From positions 7,584,501 through 7,648,500 of the forward strand of contig NC_063160.1 of the NCBI RefSeq assembly GCF_020921035.1: a stretch of DNA of 64,000 nt, in the 5' to 3' direction. The DNA comes from Rhodamnia argentea (taxonomy: Eukaryota; Streptophyta; Magnoliopsida; Myrtales; Myrtaceae). A program made the translations under genes and the position numbers. How positions within the stretch are numbered: position 1 is the stretch's first letter; the number at the start of each line of letters is the position of its first letter. This document shows, piece after piece, positions 10,320 to 22,375 of the stretch. The notes beneath the pieces were generated by a model, which did not search any database, was not told where the DNA came from, and worked only from the letters and a program-made list of their open reading frames with translations.

Positions 10320-11764
10320 AGAAAGCAGAATTTGTACATTAATATCTACGGATGTTGGAACAAAGGAGAGATTTCTTTTCACGAGTTTTATGATATTCTA
10401 GCCTTTATGACGTCACGTTCGATTTCGTCATCATCTTATTAATGTAAAAGAGGGTGATAAACGACAGGCCCCACCTTACTCATACTACAAGGCACGATTG
10501 CTGGACTGGCTTTTAATCGGACGCCTCATGCTCCACCTGAATGGTTGTGTTTTTATTTTGCCCCGCTTGGCCTTTTAATTAGATTTTCGCAGGCCAGAAT
10601 CCAGTTCTGTAATCAATTATTGGGTGTTAAGTGTGCCATAAATCAGTTTTAACATATAATATCCTTTGATAAGTATAACGATTGATATATGTAAATTTTA
10701 ATTGTGTACCGTTGCACACAACAATGCTTTCCTTTTATTTGAGAGTGGCATTTTGTTCCATAACTTTCTTCTAACAATGCTTTTAAGGCGGGCTACGTAA
10801 ATGGACGTTTATAGTTAGCTAGTCGGCAAGTCGGTAATATTCAAACTTTGCAATCTCACGAGGCATGGCAAGGATGAACAACAATATAGCCCTTTTCTTC
10901 AAATTACGAATTGAAATACTTGAGGGCTCACGTCCTTCGGTGAATGAGCCATGCCCAACGAAGGGTGCGTTTGGGAGAGCTTTTGCAAATCAAAAGGACT
11001 TCAGATTAAACGAATTTCATGAAATGCAAATATTGCTTGGTAAATCCTATTTGCCAAAATGCAAATATGTGAGTGGTAAATATTATTCTCTTTGGGTTTT
11101 TTTTTACAAAGAATTTCTAAATGAAAAAGAAAAAGAAAGGGACCATGGAGAGGAGGAGGATGAACAGGAAGCAAATTTGAAAAGAAGAATTTTATACTTG
11201 CCTTCGATTCTCCTTCCCCTGAAGAAGAATCGAAGAGGTACTTGCCTTCGTTAAGGTGAGAGTATGCGATTCTCTGCTTAAGGCAAGGCCCACCCAGAAA
11301 GAAATGGAGATTCATTACTTCATTAAGACTTACCCAGAAGCCGAATCGAAAGAGTCGTACCATCTATTCTCCTTATGGGGAGTGCTTAATGGAGAATTCA
11401 TACTTGCCTTCACACAAACAGCCCACAAAAGCCATATTCCAGAAGAATCGAAGTCCGAAGACCAAATCGCGAATTTGGTGCCGTGTAGGACTGTGTTCCA
11501 TTGCATGTTCCTAACCAAGCCTCCGATGAGGCCAAGCTAACCTAGGCACAAGACCTTAGGTGGCCCAGGTGGGGTGGGGCGAGGCGAGGCGATGCAGAGG
11601 GTCGCATGACCTCGGCGACAGCCAGAGGTGGAGCGAGGCCAAGCGAACTCAGTTCTTGTGCGATCTCGGTTGGCCCAGGCGAGGTGAGGCCAAGGGTCGC
11701 GCTACCTCGGCAGCCCTTGGCGACTGTGGGCGAATCTTGAACGATGTATTACATTGTCCTTGAG
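10320..11764. other. Upstream region of DUF247 copy 2 and intergenic
   Basis: 10460-10600 resembles 4880-5060 (shared promoter region). 11530-11720 is a GC-rich stretch of GAGGCGAGGC-type imperfect repeats. The small frames here (10865-11254, 11256-11540) have no recognised domain and I do not call them genes. Confidence 0.45.
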
Positions 11765-12040
11765 TTGTCCAGGGGCCATCGACATCGAATCTTGACCCAT
11801 CGACTTTCTTTTTCTCTCTACCACCGGGCAACTTATTACAAATTTGGCACTGCACAATCGCTTTCTTCCTCCTCCCCAATCAAATTCTGATACGATCACG
11901 CTCCTTTGAAGTTCTCATGCAAGATATTTAAATCCACGGGACGACTATCGGAACTCCTTTTGGGATTATACTTTTCTGAAAACGTTGTAAATGCCTCCAC
12001 GTATAGGCGGTTCCAAAAACTACCATTGATTCCATGTCAT
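11765..12040. repeat. Upstream duplicated segment of DUF247 unit 2
   Basis: Counterpart of 6310-6580 with the same order of blocks (GACTTTCTTTTTCTCTC, CAACTTATTACAAAT, AAGTTCTCATGCAAG). Non-coding. Confidence 0.65.
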
Positions 12041-12089
12041 CAATCTTTACGGGAAAATTTTGAGATTAGTGTACTTACAATGTATCTTT

Positions 12090-12375
12090 TATTTAATTTT
12101 GGGTTAGATGTTTACCTCTCAAGGCACACCACTCGGTCATCAATCTCATCTTTTAAGGGAAATTATTAGTTGAGGCAATACATTTCATTTGCAATTATTT
12201 CACAATTCTTCCAGCAATGTCGTCCAATTGTTGCTTATTATAAACGTTCGTGTCCATTATACATGCGAATGATGCGATCACTCTGTTCCTATCATTTTGA
12301 CTCTCTAATTATGATCCGTCCCTTTGTTGCTATTAAAGGGGCAGCGTATGCCATCAACTTTGCCGTAGGAACAGA
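12090..12375. repeat. Relic of a third DUF247 unit (3' flank only)
   Basis: Matches the DUF247 3' flanks at 1505-1760 and 8310-8570: CTCAAGGCACACCAC, TCATCAATCTCATC, GAGGCAATACATTTCATT and the run around ATGATCCGTCC. Homology stops at about 12375, where a tandem repeat begins. No DUF247 coding sequence follows, so the third gene has been lost or displaced. Confidence 0.75.
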
Positions 12376-12383
12376 CGGATAAA

Positions 12384-13185
12384 GTCAATGAATTGGCAAA
12401 TCTCAATTATGAATGATAATGATTTATGGTATAAAGTGATACCTTAGGAAGTTCGCACAGAATGCAGGCATAATCCGAGATTAGGTCTTCAGGTGTAGTG
12501 TCACCATGCAAGTCATTCTGAACTCCACAAGCCTAATTCAACATATATCAATTTAGGGAGGGGTAAATTGTGGTCCAATGATGTCAATGAATTGACAATT
12601 CTTGATTATGAATGATTTTAATGATTTATGGCATAAACTATGTACCTGGGGAAATTCCCACAGAATACATGCATGACTTGAGATTAGGTCTTCAGGTGTA
12701 GTGGCACTACGCAAGTCATTCCGAACTTCGGAGAATCAATTCGAGATTATTAATTTATGGAGGGGGGAAATGTGGTCCTTGGATACAGACAGACAAATAA
12801 AGTCAATGAATTAACAAATCTCGATTATGAATGATAATAATTTATGGTATAAATGATCTACCTCATGAAATTCGCACATAATACAAGCATAACCCGATAT
12901 TAGGTCTTAAGGTGTAGTGGCACTACGCAAGTCATTCCGAACTCCAAAGGCCCAATTCAAGATATATTATTTTAGGGAGAAGGAAAATGTGGTCAATTGA
13001 TAGTGACAGACAAACAAAGTCAATGAATTTACAAATCTCGATTACGAATCATAATATCTATCTTAGGAAATTTGCACGGAATACAGGTATAACCTAAAAT
13101 TAGATCTTAAGGTATAGTAGCACCACGCAAGTCATTCCGAACTCCAAAGAACTAATTCAAGATTTATTAATGTAGAGAGGGGAAA
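12384..13185. repeat. Four tandem units of about 200-219 bp
   Basis: Units start with GTCAATGAATT at 12384, 12583, 12802 and 13019 (spacings 199, 219, 217). Each contains AATCTCGATTATGAAT, the CGCACAGAAT-like segment, TTAGGTCTT-AGGTGTAGT and CGCAAGTCATTCCGAACT in the same order. Divergence between units is moderate, so the array is old. There is no coding capacity. Confidence 0.85.
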
Positions 13186-15950
13186 AACTCAATCCATGTA
13201 CGACAAGTTGGCGGCCAAAGAAACTTTAAGCCTGTTTTGGACCAGCGTGATAATGTGGTGGGAGCTGAAATGAATGAAGACTTGATGAGACCAGTCACAT
13301 TAGAGGAGGTGAAAGAAGCTGTGTTCCAAATGGGTGCTACGAAGGCACCTGCACCTGACAGACTCAATGGACAGTTCTATCACCATCACTGGGAGGTGAT
13401 CCAACATGATGTGTTCATAATGGCCGAAGAATTCTTTGCCTCGGGCATCCTTGGTCCTTCTATGTTGGAGTTGGCGAATACTTCGGGAGCCCTTATTTCT
13501 CATACCGGACACACCAACGTGAGTTTAGGGAAATCGAAATATGAGCCGATAACATGTGGCCCTTACGCATGAAATGTCGGGGGTCCCGTTGCCCGAACAG
13601 CGGACGGAGGTTCTGCTCCCCGATGAGGGCACAACGACCCTGTTCGTTGGTGAGTGGACAGGGGCTTGCGGGCAGCGTGCTCGAAACAACATTGGGTTTT
13701 AGGCTTGTGTTTTAAATTAGATCGTTTGTTGTGGAATTAAAGGGATTCGGATAGGCCTGGGCTTTATGCACATTTTAAGCCCTATATATTATACTCGCAT
13801 GGGAGATCATTATAACAAGTGGTTGTGGTTGTGGTTGTAAACCTAAAATCATAGTGGAATCTATTTGCATGACGTAGCCCTATTCTAGGGTGAACCTTGG
13901 TAAAACTTGTGTATCATCCTTTTTTAATTTTCTGTGTGATTGTTCTGGTTTGGTTTATGATATAACCCATCATTCCCTCAACAACACCCACATTATCCTT
14001 ATTTCTAGAGTGGCAAATCCAGAATCTATTACAATTCAGGCCAATAAGTCTATGCAATTTCAGCTACAAGATTATCTCAAAGGTAATGGTTAATCGTTTG
14101 AAGTCTTGGCTACCTGAGCTTATCTCCTGTGAACAAAGCGCATTTGCTAGTGGCAGACAAATACAAGATAACACTTTAATAGTTTAGTTCTGCATCAGCT
14201 TAGAATAAGGAAGAGGAAAAGGAAGTTCCAGGCGGTATTGAAACTTAACATGCGGAAAGGATATGGCAGGGTGGAATTGGACTTGTGCTTGCATGGCAAG
14301 AATGAGCTTCAGTGATCGATGGGTGTTCTTAGTGAAACAGTGCATCTCTACTGTCTCCTTCAGTGTTAAAGTCAATGAGGAATCTCCCGAAGCATTCAGG
14401 CCAACTTCGGATAATAGGCAAGGGGATCATCCTCTTTCTCCTTATCTATTTATTGTAATGGCTAATATACTCTCATCGCTTATTAACAAGGCAGTTGAGG
14501 ATGGCAGAGTGAGAGGAATTAAATTGAATAGATTCCGCCCAACGTTGTTGGACTTATTATTCACCGAGGATGCGATCTTTTTCCTAGATGGTGCAGTTAA
14601 GGAATGCCAAAATTTAGCGAATTTGCTGAACCAATACTGCATGGCCTCAAGTTAAGCCGTCAACCTTAACAAGTTCGGAATATTCTTTAGCAGAGGCTGC
14701 CCTCAGCAACCATAGGGGAACGTAGCAGCAGAATTTAGAGTCCCGATAATAGCGAAAAGTGGAAAATATCTTAGCATTCTATCGGATTGGGGACAATCGA
14801 ACAAAGAAATGTTTGCCTGGATCCTAGCGAGGGTGAATATGATACTCGAGGGGTGGAAGAAAAAGCTAATGACCAAAGCGGGAAAGGAAATTCTTATAAA
14901 ATAGTTGTGCAAGTACTATCACAATATGCAATGTCCACCTTTAAGATCCCTATGTTGATTTGTAAATCCATTGAGAAAAGAATTGCCTCCTTTTGGTGGA
15001 ACCAGAACAATGCAAAGGAGGAAGACATTTGAAGAGATGGGAGGTGCTGAAAACAAGGAAAGATTGTGGAGGTTTAAACTTTAGGGATCTTGTTGCTTTC
15101 AACAAAGCCATGCTGGGAAAACAGGCATGGAGATTAACACAAGCCCCTTCAGCCCTGCGAACTCAATTGATAGAAGAACATACTTTCCTAGAGGAGATTT
15201 TTGGAACGCGAGAAAAGGATCTCGACCATCTCGGGGTTGGCAAAGTTTACTTGTGGGTGGAGAGACTTTAAGCCATGATTTCAGGTGGTCGGTGGGAGAT
15301 GGTGCTAATATCTCAGTAAGAAAAGACAAATGGTTGCCTAGAGGATGTATTGGCCGGCCAGCAAAGAGAGGAGAACCTCGGTTTGTGGCCAATCTAATCG
15401 ACCAGGTATCCAAGTGTCGGGATGAGCAGAAATTGTTAAAGCGTTTTTTTTAAGAGGGCTTGGTGAAAGAAATCCTGGCGACCCCAATTAATCCAAACAT
15501 GGGGCAAGACAGGCCGATTTGGACCGGGAATGGATCGGGATCCTACTCAGTTAAGAGCGGGTATAACAAAATCCATTCCGCAAGCACTCACAACAACAGC
15601 ATACCCGCCCCCCAAGTCTCTATGGAATATGTTATGGCAGCTACATACCTGCCCAAAGATCAAAATTTCCATGTGGAGCTTGTGCAACAATCAAGAGGAA
15701 TTTGTTACCTGATCCGCTGTGCCTTATCTATCGTCAAGCACCGGAAACCCTGGAGCACCTATTCGTTCTGTGCGAGTGGACACAACAAATTTGGTCAGAT
15801 TCTAGACTTGGATTGACTCATCTCCTCGAAACATCACTCGAATTGACAAATGGGTACTAAAAATCCTTACTTCAAACACTGATCTATCGAGAGAGCTTTT
15901 CGCGGGCATACTTTGGTTGATTTGGAAGGACTAAAACTCCCTGATCTGCC
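13186..15950 (+). mobile_element. Decayed LINE with reverse-transcriptase domain
   Basis: Non-LTR retrotransposon remains in several frames. 13237-13480 encodes the RT N-terminal segment (PVTLEEVKEAVFQMGATKAP). After an insertion, 14000-14180 continues with [23 protein letters not shown] and [14 protein letters not shown]. 14340-14655 carries the RT core with RQGDHPLSPYLF and an altered catalytic box FTEDAIFF where the family has (F/Y)ADD. 14880-15450 encodes the post-RT segment (SFWWNQN, GGLNFRDLVAFNKAMLGKQAWR, split by a frameshift). 15710-15800 is the zf-RVT end (APETLEHLFVLCEW) after a frameshift. Multiple stops, frameshifts and the lost ADD make it dead. It is the same family as the fragment at 1-1030. 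Confidence 0.85.
13485..13985. mobile_element. LTR-like insertion inside the LINE
   Basis: The LINE reading frame is lost after the LANT residues near 13480 and is regained at NTHIILI near 13985, leaving about 500 bases of foreign sequence. The inserted part ends with a copia-LTR-like 3' region (GGTGAACCTTGGTAAAACTTG, then CATCCTTTTTT, then CCCTCAACA). I cannot see a clean TG...CA pair or a perfect 5-bp target duplication, so the boundaries are approximate. Confidence 0.5.
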
Positions 15951-16140
15951 AAGGCCATGAGGTTCATCCTTATGTTTTATTATAGGTGAAGCAACGGCAA
16001 ACATGTCGAGTTTTAGAAACATCTCAACATGTCCTCACAAGGAATGCCCAACTTCCCGACGAGTCCGCGCCCTATAAAGACCACGAGAATCGCATCCACG
16101 CCCCTCCTGCCTAAGAAATCCCAATTGAGACTGCCTTAGC
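15951..16140. other. Intergenic spacer
   Basis: No feature recognised between the LINE end and the B3 duplication block. Confidence 0.4.
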
Positions 16141-16535
16141 TAAGCTGAAGTCAAAGCTCAAACTAAATCTTCAAATGAGAATAAATACAAATCTATAAAT
16201 AGAGATAAAATTGAAATTAAGTCAACCAATAACTCCAAAATAATTCTATAATGGAACTAAAAATCGACAAATTTAAGTTAAAAATTAGACAAAGTTCAAT
16301 TTCATAAGGGACATTAAAAGTTCAATATACATAACTACAAGACGTTAGACATCGCAATAGTAAATAGACATTAACATCCAAAGGAGATGTGCTTAATCGC
16401 GGATATATTAAAATTGTTAAGTACATCTCTAGAAACGAAATCGATATAACAAGAGCATTAAAGTAAATGTCTTTACAGTAGACAATAACAAAGGAAACTT
16501 TCAAGGTAAAAAGTTGATTAATAATCTAATTTATG
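16140..16535. repeat. Left part of B3 duplication block A
   Basis: Matches 20465-20855 along its length (for example GGAGATGTGCT, GTAAATGTCTTT and AAAAAGTTGATTAATAATCT in the same order). This marks the left edge of the duplicated block that carries the B3 gene. Non-coding. Confidence 0.75.
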
Positions 16536-17460
16536 TTCATAGGATAATTGCTCATAACCTTTTTGAACTTTGGCACCTTTACACAATGGCCCTCGATTTT
16601 GAAATGTTACATATATTACCCCTTCTAAAATATTGAGGAGCTTTTTAATTTGCGTCGTTTATTATTTGTTGTCGAGAACTATAAAAGTAATCACTAAATG
16701 TAATTTTAACATAAAAGCGATTGGGATTTTTTTATCCTTTCTCTTTTTTATTGTTTTTTTTAACATGTTTATTTTCTATCTACTATCTATTTCTTTTTTT
16801 TTTTCTTTTTTTGGTCCAAAATCTACTATCTATTTCATCTAAGTTTAAAAGATATGAAATTTATTTTATCCTAAAAATCATGAAATTAAACTTCCTACCA
16901 TTTCTATTATCATCTTTTTATTTATTTATTTATTTTTATTGTTTTTTAATTTTTTATTTCTTTTATCTCTTTTTCTTTCCCTGTCTCAGTCCGAACTCCG
17001 AAGTACTTCGAGCTTCCCGGCCAGAAAACAGGGTTGGAACAGAGGAGCTTTGGCGCGGTGGTGGGAGCAGCGGAAAACGATGGGCGACGGCAGATTTCTG
17101 GCAATTGAGACGGACGAAGCAGACCTGTGAATGAGAAAAATCGTTGAGAATGGAACTTATTTCCCCCGTAGGTGCTCGTTCAAGATTCGAAATCATGCTC
17201 TGTTTTTCGTGACCCAGCCTCCCCTCGCTCTTTCACCGAATGCGTCGGGAGTAAGCAGTCAATTGGTCTCAATGGCCACCAACGGTAATATTTTTGCCGG
17301 TTGCCCAAATATTTCCTAATGGCCCTTTGCAATTAGAAAGTACGAATTGAATTCCCACGCGTCTTTGTTCTTCCCGCTCTGTCTCTCTTGCCTTCCTCTC
17401 TGTCGCTCTCTCCCAAAACCCACGATCATCGTCTCTTCATCTCTTCATCTCTCAGTTGCG
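16536..17460. other. Upstream region of B3 gene 1
   Basis: AT- and T-rich DNA to about 16980. From 16985 to 17150 it is closely similar to 22265-22440 upstream of the second B3 gene, including a conserved small frame. 17340-17460 is a pyrimidine-rich leader matching 22910-23051. Confidence 0.5.
17080..17130 (+). other. Conserved 16-codon upstream ORF (copy A)
   Basis: Encodes MGDGRFLAIETDEADL followed by TGA, about 330 bases before the B3 start codon. The same-length frame stands upstream of the second B3 gene at 22376-22426. Whether it lies in the B3 transcript is unknown. The frame continues upstream in both copies (NRGALARWWEQ), so it could equally be the end of an unrelated exon. Confidence 0.35.
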
Positions 17461-18731
17461 ATGGGGATTCGAAGTATTCCAGTGGCGATGGTCTTTTGTC
17501 AGTTCACAGATGGTCTTTCAAAGAAGGAAAGAGAGATGGAACTCGACCTCTCATCTCTTCATCTCTTGGCCGACGCAGCTGCATTGGTCTCCGAGGGAAA
17601 GCTCAGTCTCCCTTCTTCCTTCCTTGATCTTGATGATGAGAAGAAGGAGACGGCAGTGAAAATCACTTTTGGGCCAACCTGGGTTGGATGGGTCGTCAGA
17701 AAAAAGAGAACGCCGCTAGGGCGAGGGCCGACATTCCACGCCCAGAAGTTGAATTCTGATCCAGTTGTTAGGTATGGGAATTTGATTGGATGATTCGGGG
17801 ATTAACTCTTCTGAAGCTTTTGCTTTCCCGCAAAATGCCTGTTGACTTCTTTTTGTTTGGGTTGAGTTCTTTTTTTGCCTGTTTGTCTCTCTGCTTGTTG
17901 TTCCGGCAATTCTTGTTTTTCTGTTCCTGCTCTGATGCGAAGATAACATTCTCCAATTCTTGTTTTTCCAATGTTGGAATTTTTTTTTTTTTTTTGTCGC
18001 ACTGTTGGATTGGATGAGTTATATTAGGCAACCACATTTCACAGTATGATGACATACAACGAACGATGCTTTCTGTTGTTCATAATACTGATACAAAGTT
18101 TGTCCAAAACAGCAAGCAAGAAACTTGGAGAGGTCACGCAGAGCACTGCAAGAAGCGGCCGCGTGCCTTGTATTCCACCGAAGCCCATGAGGTGGATAGG
18201 GTTTCCAAGAAACCCAAGAGAACTCTGAACAAAAATCTCGAGGCTTTAAGCGAACTGCCGACAATCTTCATGGACAAAATACTGGAGATGCGTGGCAGGG
18301 ATGTGAGGCTTGTTGTGGAGAAGAAACTCTCTCCCACCGACATGAATCCGGGCCAAAGCAGGCTCTCCATACCAAAGTCGCAGGTACTCACGGAATTTTT
18401 GAACCACCAAGAGATCATAACACTAGACAACAAGGGAGGGATTAAGATTTCTCTCGTCGACCCCTGCCTCGAAGTACATCATGGATTGCAGCTTAAGAAG
18501 TGGAGATACTCGAGCAAAACATTTTCTTATGTGTTGACCAATCGGTGGAACGCGGTGGCACATCCGCACAAGCAGAATGGACTCAAAGAAGATGGTCTCG
18601 TCCGGCTTTGGTCTTTCAGAGTCGATGGCAACCTTTTCTTTTGTCTCACGAAGGTTGAAGAAGCATCGGTCGAAGGCAGTGTGGCTCCTCTCACGAGCGA
18701 CCGTCATTCTTTTTTGGGAAGTATTTCATGA
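17461..18731 (+). CDS. B3 domain (DUF313-type) protein, gene 1
   Basis: Predicted two-exon gene: exon 1 17461-17771 (donor AG|GTATGG), exon 2 18113-18731 (acceptor AACAG, with a CTGAT branch-like site near 18088). The phase-2 junction completes a Ser codon. Product 309 residues. Residues 1-103 hold an acidic, helix-prone segment (LDLSSLHLLADAAALVSEGK). Residues 136-140 are a basic KKPKR cluster, a possible nuclear localisation signal. The B3-type domain spans about 152-283: LPTIFMDKILEMRGRDVRL, QSRLSIPKSQV, KTFSYVLTNRWNAVA, LWSFRVDG. This matches the Arabidopsis At1g05920/DUF313 B3 group, presumed DNA-binding nuclear proteins of mostly unknown role. The start aligns with gene 2; an in-frame ATG at 17347 is in the leader and not conserved. 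An acceptor at 18097 would also keep frame. Confidence 0.8.
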
Positions 18732-18984
18732 ATGATCTCTGAGTTACGTAATTTTTGCAATACATATCTAGTTAAATTCAAATTCATTGTACGTTCCTTA
18801 CAATTTTGGGTCAATTTCATATTTTCTGTTATTAAGGGATAGTCGTTTTGGAGTCTCGACGAAGTTAGGAAGTGATCTCATATTTTCATGGATCAACCAT
18901 GGTTGTCGGTGATTTTTTGACACAGAATTTTATTGTTCTTGAGTTTTTTTGTTATACTTTTGTTGAAATTTGCATTCGGTATGT
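18732..18984. other. 3' region of B3 gene 1
   Basis: Similar to 24180-24290 and, at GGAGTCTCGACGAAGTTAGG, to 36430-36460. Non-coding. Confidence 0.4.
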
Positions 18985-19275
18985 TCAAATTGCAAGTGTA
19001 TATAGTTACAAAAAGCATTATGCGGTGTCTCGAAAATCCTCTGTTTTATCAGACAATTGTGCAGAAATACTTTAATCCCAAGAGGCTTCATCCTATGTAT
19101 TGCAGTCCCAATTTCATATCCATCAGGGGATCTGGTTCTCATAGAAAACTAAGTTTCATTACAGCCACTGATTGAGCAAAATAGCAATGTCTTAGGAGTC
19201 AGTCACAGATTCATAAAGTTGGAAAGCTCTGCCTCCAGCTTCAATGGCAACACTTCGCGGGTTTAATTGCATAAG
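18985..19275 (-). pseudogene. Cysteine protease fragment (exon 3 end plus intron 3)
   Basis: Aligns to 38720-39005 of the intact protease gene: intron sequence (GATAGAAAACTAAGTTTCA-type motif), then the exon part whose minus-strand reading is [16 protein letters not shown] (intact gene [16 protein letters not shown]). Nothing else of the gene is adjacent, so this is an isolated duplicated fragment. The same piece is present in block B at about 24920-25190. Confidence 0.75.
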
Positions 19276-19600
19276 GCCAAGAGACATAAAAAGAAAAGGA
19301 GTGATTGACTTATGTCGGTGTGCATGTTTGATGTTTGTGACCATTTGGGTTGTTATAAAACAAGTATTCTATTCATACAGGAGCTTAGAGGACTTCTTGG
19401 TGATGATCGCAAACCCATAAATGGGGCAAAAGATGGGTGCATAAGAGGAAATCAGGTAAGAAAGTTACAGCAAACCAGGTCAAATCCCAGTCAGCTGTTT
19501 GCTAACTGGAGCTTAATTGGAGGAAGAGCTTACAAAAAGCTCCTGCTGCATATAGGCAATCAAATTCAAGGCAATTGATTGCCAGAACCTTACAAATTAT
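19276..19600. repeat. Block segment shared with 25195-25560
   Basis: Matches 25195-25560 (GGCCAAGAGACATAAAAAG, TTTGTGACCATTTGGGTTG, CTAACTGGAGCTTAATTGG), and part recurs near 27185-27310. No recognised coding function. Confidence 0.6.
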
Positions 19601-19639
19601 ATAACTTTTGCAAACATATTTTTGAGTTGTCTAAGTAGT

Positions 19640-20045
19640 TATCGAATAGGAAGTGTCAATATCTTTTCGAAGTAGAAATTTCTCTCCTCAAGACTATCCA
19701 CTCGTGGCCTCAACTCGATTATTTGCAGCATATGCTCGGTTGTTTTCATCCTGATCGACATGACGTAGAGCCTCTCTAACCCCCTTGGAGGCCGCCCTAT
19801 CTCCAACATCAACAGATATGCATCTAAAAAAAGAAACCAATATAGATTGAAAATCGAATAAGCACTGCGCAAGAGACACTACCCTCGTTGCTAAGTTAGC
19901 CAACCCCACTGGAAGGCCCCTCGTTATCCTTGATCATCCTAGTTTCTACAGAGTTGTAAAATCTGGAATGCTCCGTGATTGCGACATTTGATCAAACAGT
20001 TCAACTGCAGGCCCTTTGGTTCAAGGCATTGTTTCAGACTCCTCC
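19640..20045 (-). pseudogene. EB1c-like fragment, block A
   Basis: The minus strand at 19645-19735 reads MLQIIELRPRVDSLEERNF and then YFEKI, which fits the coiled-coil/EBH start of plant end-binding protein 1 (the family has a VD-LE-ERDFYFxKL pattern). The frame then dissolves. 19770-20045 contains upstream intron/exon debris that matches 28150-28460. No calponin-homology (N-terminal) exons and no last exon are present, so this is a pseudogene fragment. The family assignment is from memory of EB1 sequences. Confidence 0.6.
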
Positions 20046-20464
20046 AGATTCGATGAACAAATTTGAATTTTACATATTTCGCTATGAGAAAATACTTCGG
20101 CACGAATGAATTTTAAATGCGTTCTCTTCTTCTTTTTATTTGCCTCTCTTTTCCACGTTATTCTTCAGTCTCCTCATGAACCTCAACCTCTTTCTTTTGA
20201 TAACCTAGGGACGCAACTCTTATTAGCCAGTTAATCCGGAAGAGAACTAGCATACAACTCAACTTAGATATAAGTTTACCACTTGGTCAATCTAGGGGAT
20301 GGTGAATCTTATACAGCGTGGCCGCAGTTAAGGTAATTAAGTTGGATTAAAAAGGTGAGTGGTTGAAGTTGGAGCTTTCGATCGAATGTAGATGCATTAA
20401 TTTTTTACGTGGAATAAGTAAATTAATGGGCTTGTATCCAATGAATCAAACTTGAGCAGCTAGG
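20046..20464. other. Intergenic spacer between blocks
   Basis: No gene or clear repeat recognised. Confidence 0.4.
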
Positions 20465-20855
20465 TCAATGCTCAAACTAAAATTTCAATTGAGAATCAAT
20501 ATAGATCTATGAATAGAGATGAAATTGAAGTTAACTCAGCCAACAACCCCAAAATGGTTCTGTAATGGAACTGAAGAATTGACAAATTTAAGTTAAAATT
20601 TAGAAAAAGTTTCAACTCCGAAAGGGAAATTAAAAGTTTAATATACGTAATTACAAGAAAATTTTAGTTAACCACCACGATAGTGAATAAACATCTAAAA
20701 GGAGATGTGCTCAACCGCAGAGAAACTAAGATTGTTAAGTAAATCTCTACGAACTTAATCGATCCAAGTAGGGAGTTACAGTAAATGTCTTTGTAGCAGA
20801 CAATGACAAAGGAAACTTACAAGGCAAAAAGTTGATTAATAATCTAAATTATGTT
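20465..20855. repeat. Left part of B3 duplication block B
   Basis: Counterpart of 16140-16535, same order of blocks with scattered substitutions and small indels. Non-coding. Confidence 0.75.
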
Positions 20856-22260
20856 GTAGATTACCCCTTTTAAAATATTTACGGGGCACCGTACTTGGCA
20901 AATTCTCAGAGTCCGAGAGCTGTTTCAACCAAAAAGCAAAAAAGAAGTTCGGGAGCCATTGCTCTATCGTGCTAAATTTTAGGAGGATTTTCAGCGATTA
21001 CTTAAGTTTATGCACATGTAATACACTTCGCCATGAATATTAAAGCGGGTGAGTGACTTACCGGAGCTTTTTCTTTTCCTTAAATTGGCCTTAGCTAGTC
21101 TCTTCAATCGGAGGTCATTGTAGAGTAGAACCATCTACTTCTCTTAGATACTCATAAAAAGATCATATTCGGAGAATGAAAAGACCCTTTCTAGTCTAGT
21201 TGCAACCTAGCTGCTAGTGAATTCTTTTCCGGGTATTCAAGAGTCCATTCTTTCGATTGTATTCGTTCGGGAGGGTAAGGTATATGATCGTTTGGAATTA
21301 AGAAGGACGAAGAAAGACCGTAGATCGTAGAGAGGTTCCAAATAGTACCTATCCATCATCATGATAAGTTTTTTTTTTTTCCTCATGAGTCCATGTTATA
21401 ACATCGTCTTACGTTAGTTAATTAAATATAAGACTTGTTCTATTTCTTTCTATTTGGAAATTGAAGCATTTGCGTCGTTTATTATTTGTTGTTGAGACGA
21501 TTCTTGTGAAATTGTCTCTTAATGTTTTACTGTTGTATATACGTACACATTGTCGAACATGCATGTTATAGATCTGTTCATCGTTTTGAACTTTGATAAA
21601 AATCAGAAGTTTCAATAACTTTATCGATTTTTAGCGTTTCGTATTTATGCTTCAATTAACTAAACCGAAGTGGCATTTTCGGACAAATTTATCTAACTTT
21701 AGAATCTCAATGGTTAGATTGAACGATCAAAGGATACACGTGATTTGCTCATTAATTTTTGTTAACAATTACAAATTGCATCAGGGTTGGAGGAAGAACA
21801 AGAATTTGTGCAGTAATTTCTACTTAGTTCTAAGTCGTTGCTTCATAATCACATAAAATCGTGATTATCCAATTACATGATTTCTGCCACATGTTCTCTT
21901 TTAATTAACTCTGCTTAACCCCGTCAAGGAAAAAAAAATCATAAAAAAAATTCTCTTTTTTAATTATTTTTTTAACATGTTTATTTTTTTTTTAATCTAT
22001 TATCTATTTCATCTAAGTTTAAAATATATGCAAATTCATTTTATCCTAAAAATCATGAAATGAAATGCAACTTCCCCCTAAAGCTATAATAACAATAAAC
22101 AAACGGAATTCAATTAAAGCTCTTTCTAAGACTTAATTACCCACTACGATCTGTGTTTTCGTACACTTTTTTTTTTTTTTTTGGTCTTTTTTTTATTTAT
22201 TTTTAAATTTTTTTATTTTATATCTCTTTTTATTTTTTTATTTTATTATTTTTTTTGCCC
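20856..22260. other. Spacer inside block B
   Basis: Contains CGTCGTTTATTATTTGTTGT at about 21473, matching 16653 of block A, so much of 20870-21470 is extra DNA in this copy. Ends in a T-rich tract. No gene recognised. Confidence 0.4.
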
Positions 22261-22375
22261 TTTCTCGGTCGGTCTCAGATGCCTGAGCCTCTCAACAGAG
22301 TACTCGGAGCTTCCTGGCCAGAAAACAGGACAGAACAGAGGAGCTTTGGCACGGTGGTGGGAGCAGCAGAGATCG

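Noticed and set aside
17347..17460. Upstream ATG for B3 gene 1
   Set aside because: Not conserved in gene 2, where the same region is a CT microsatellite leader.
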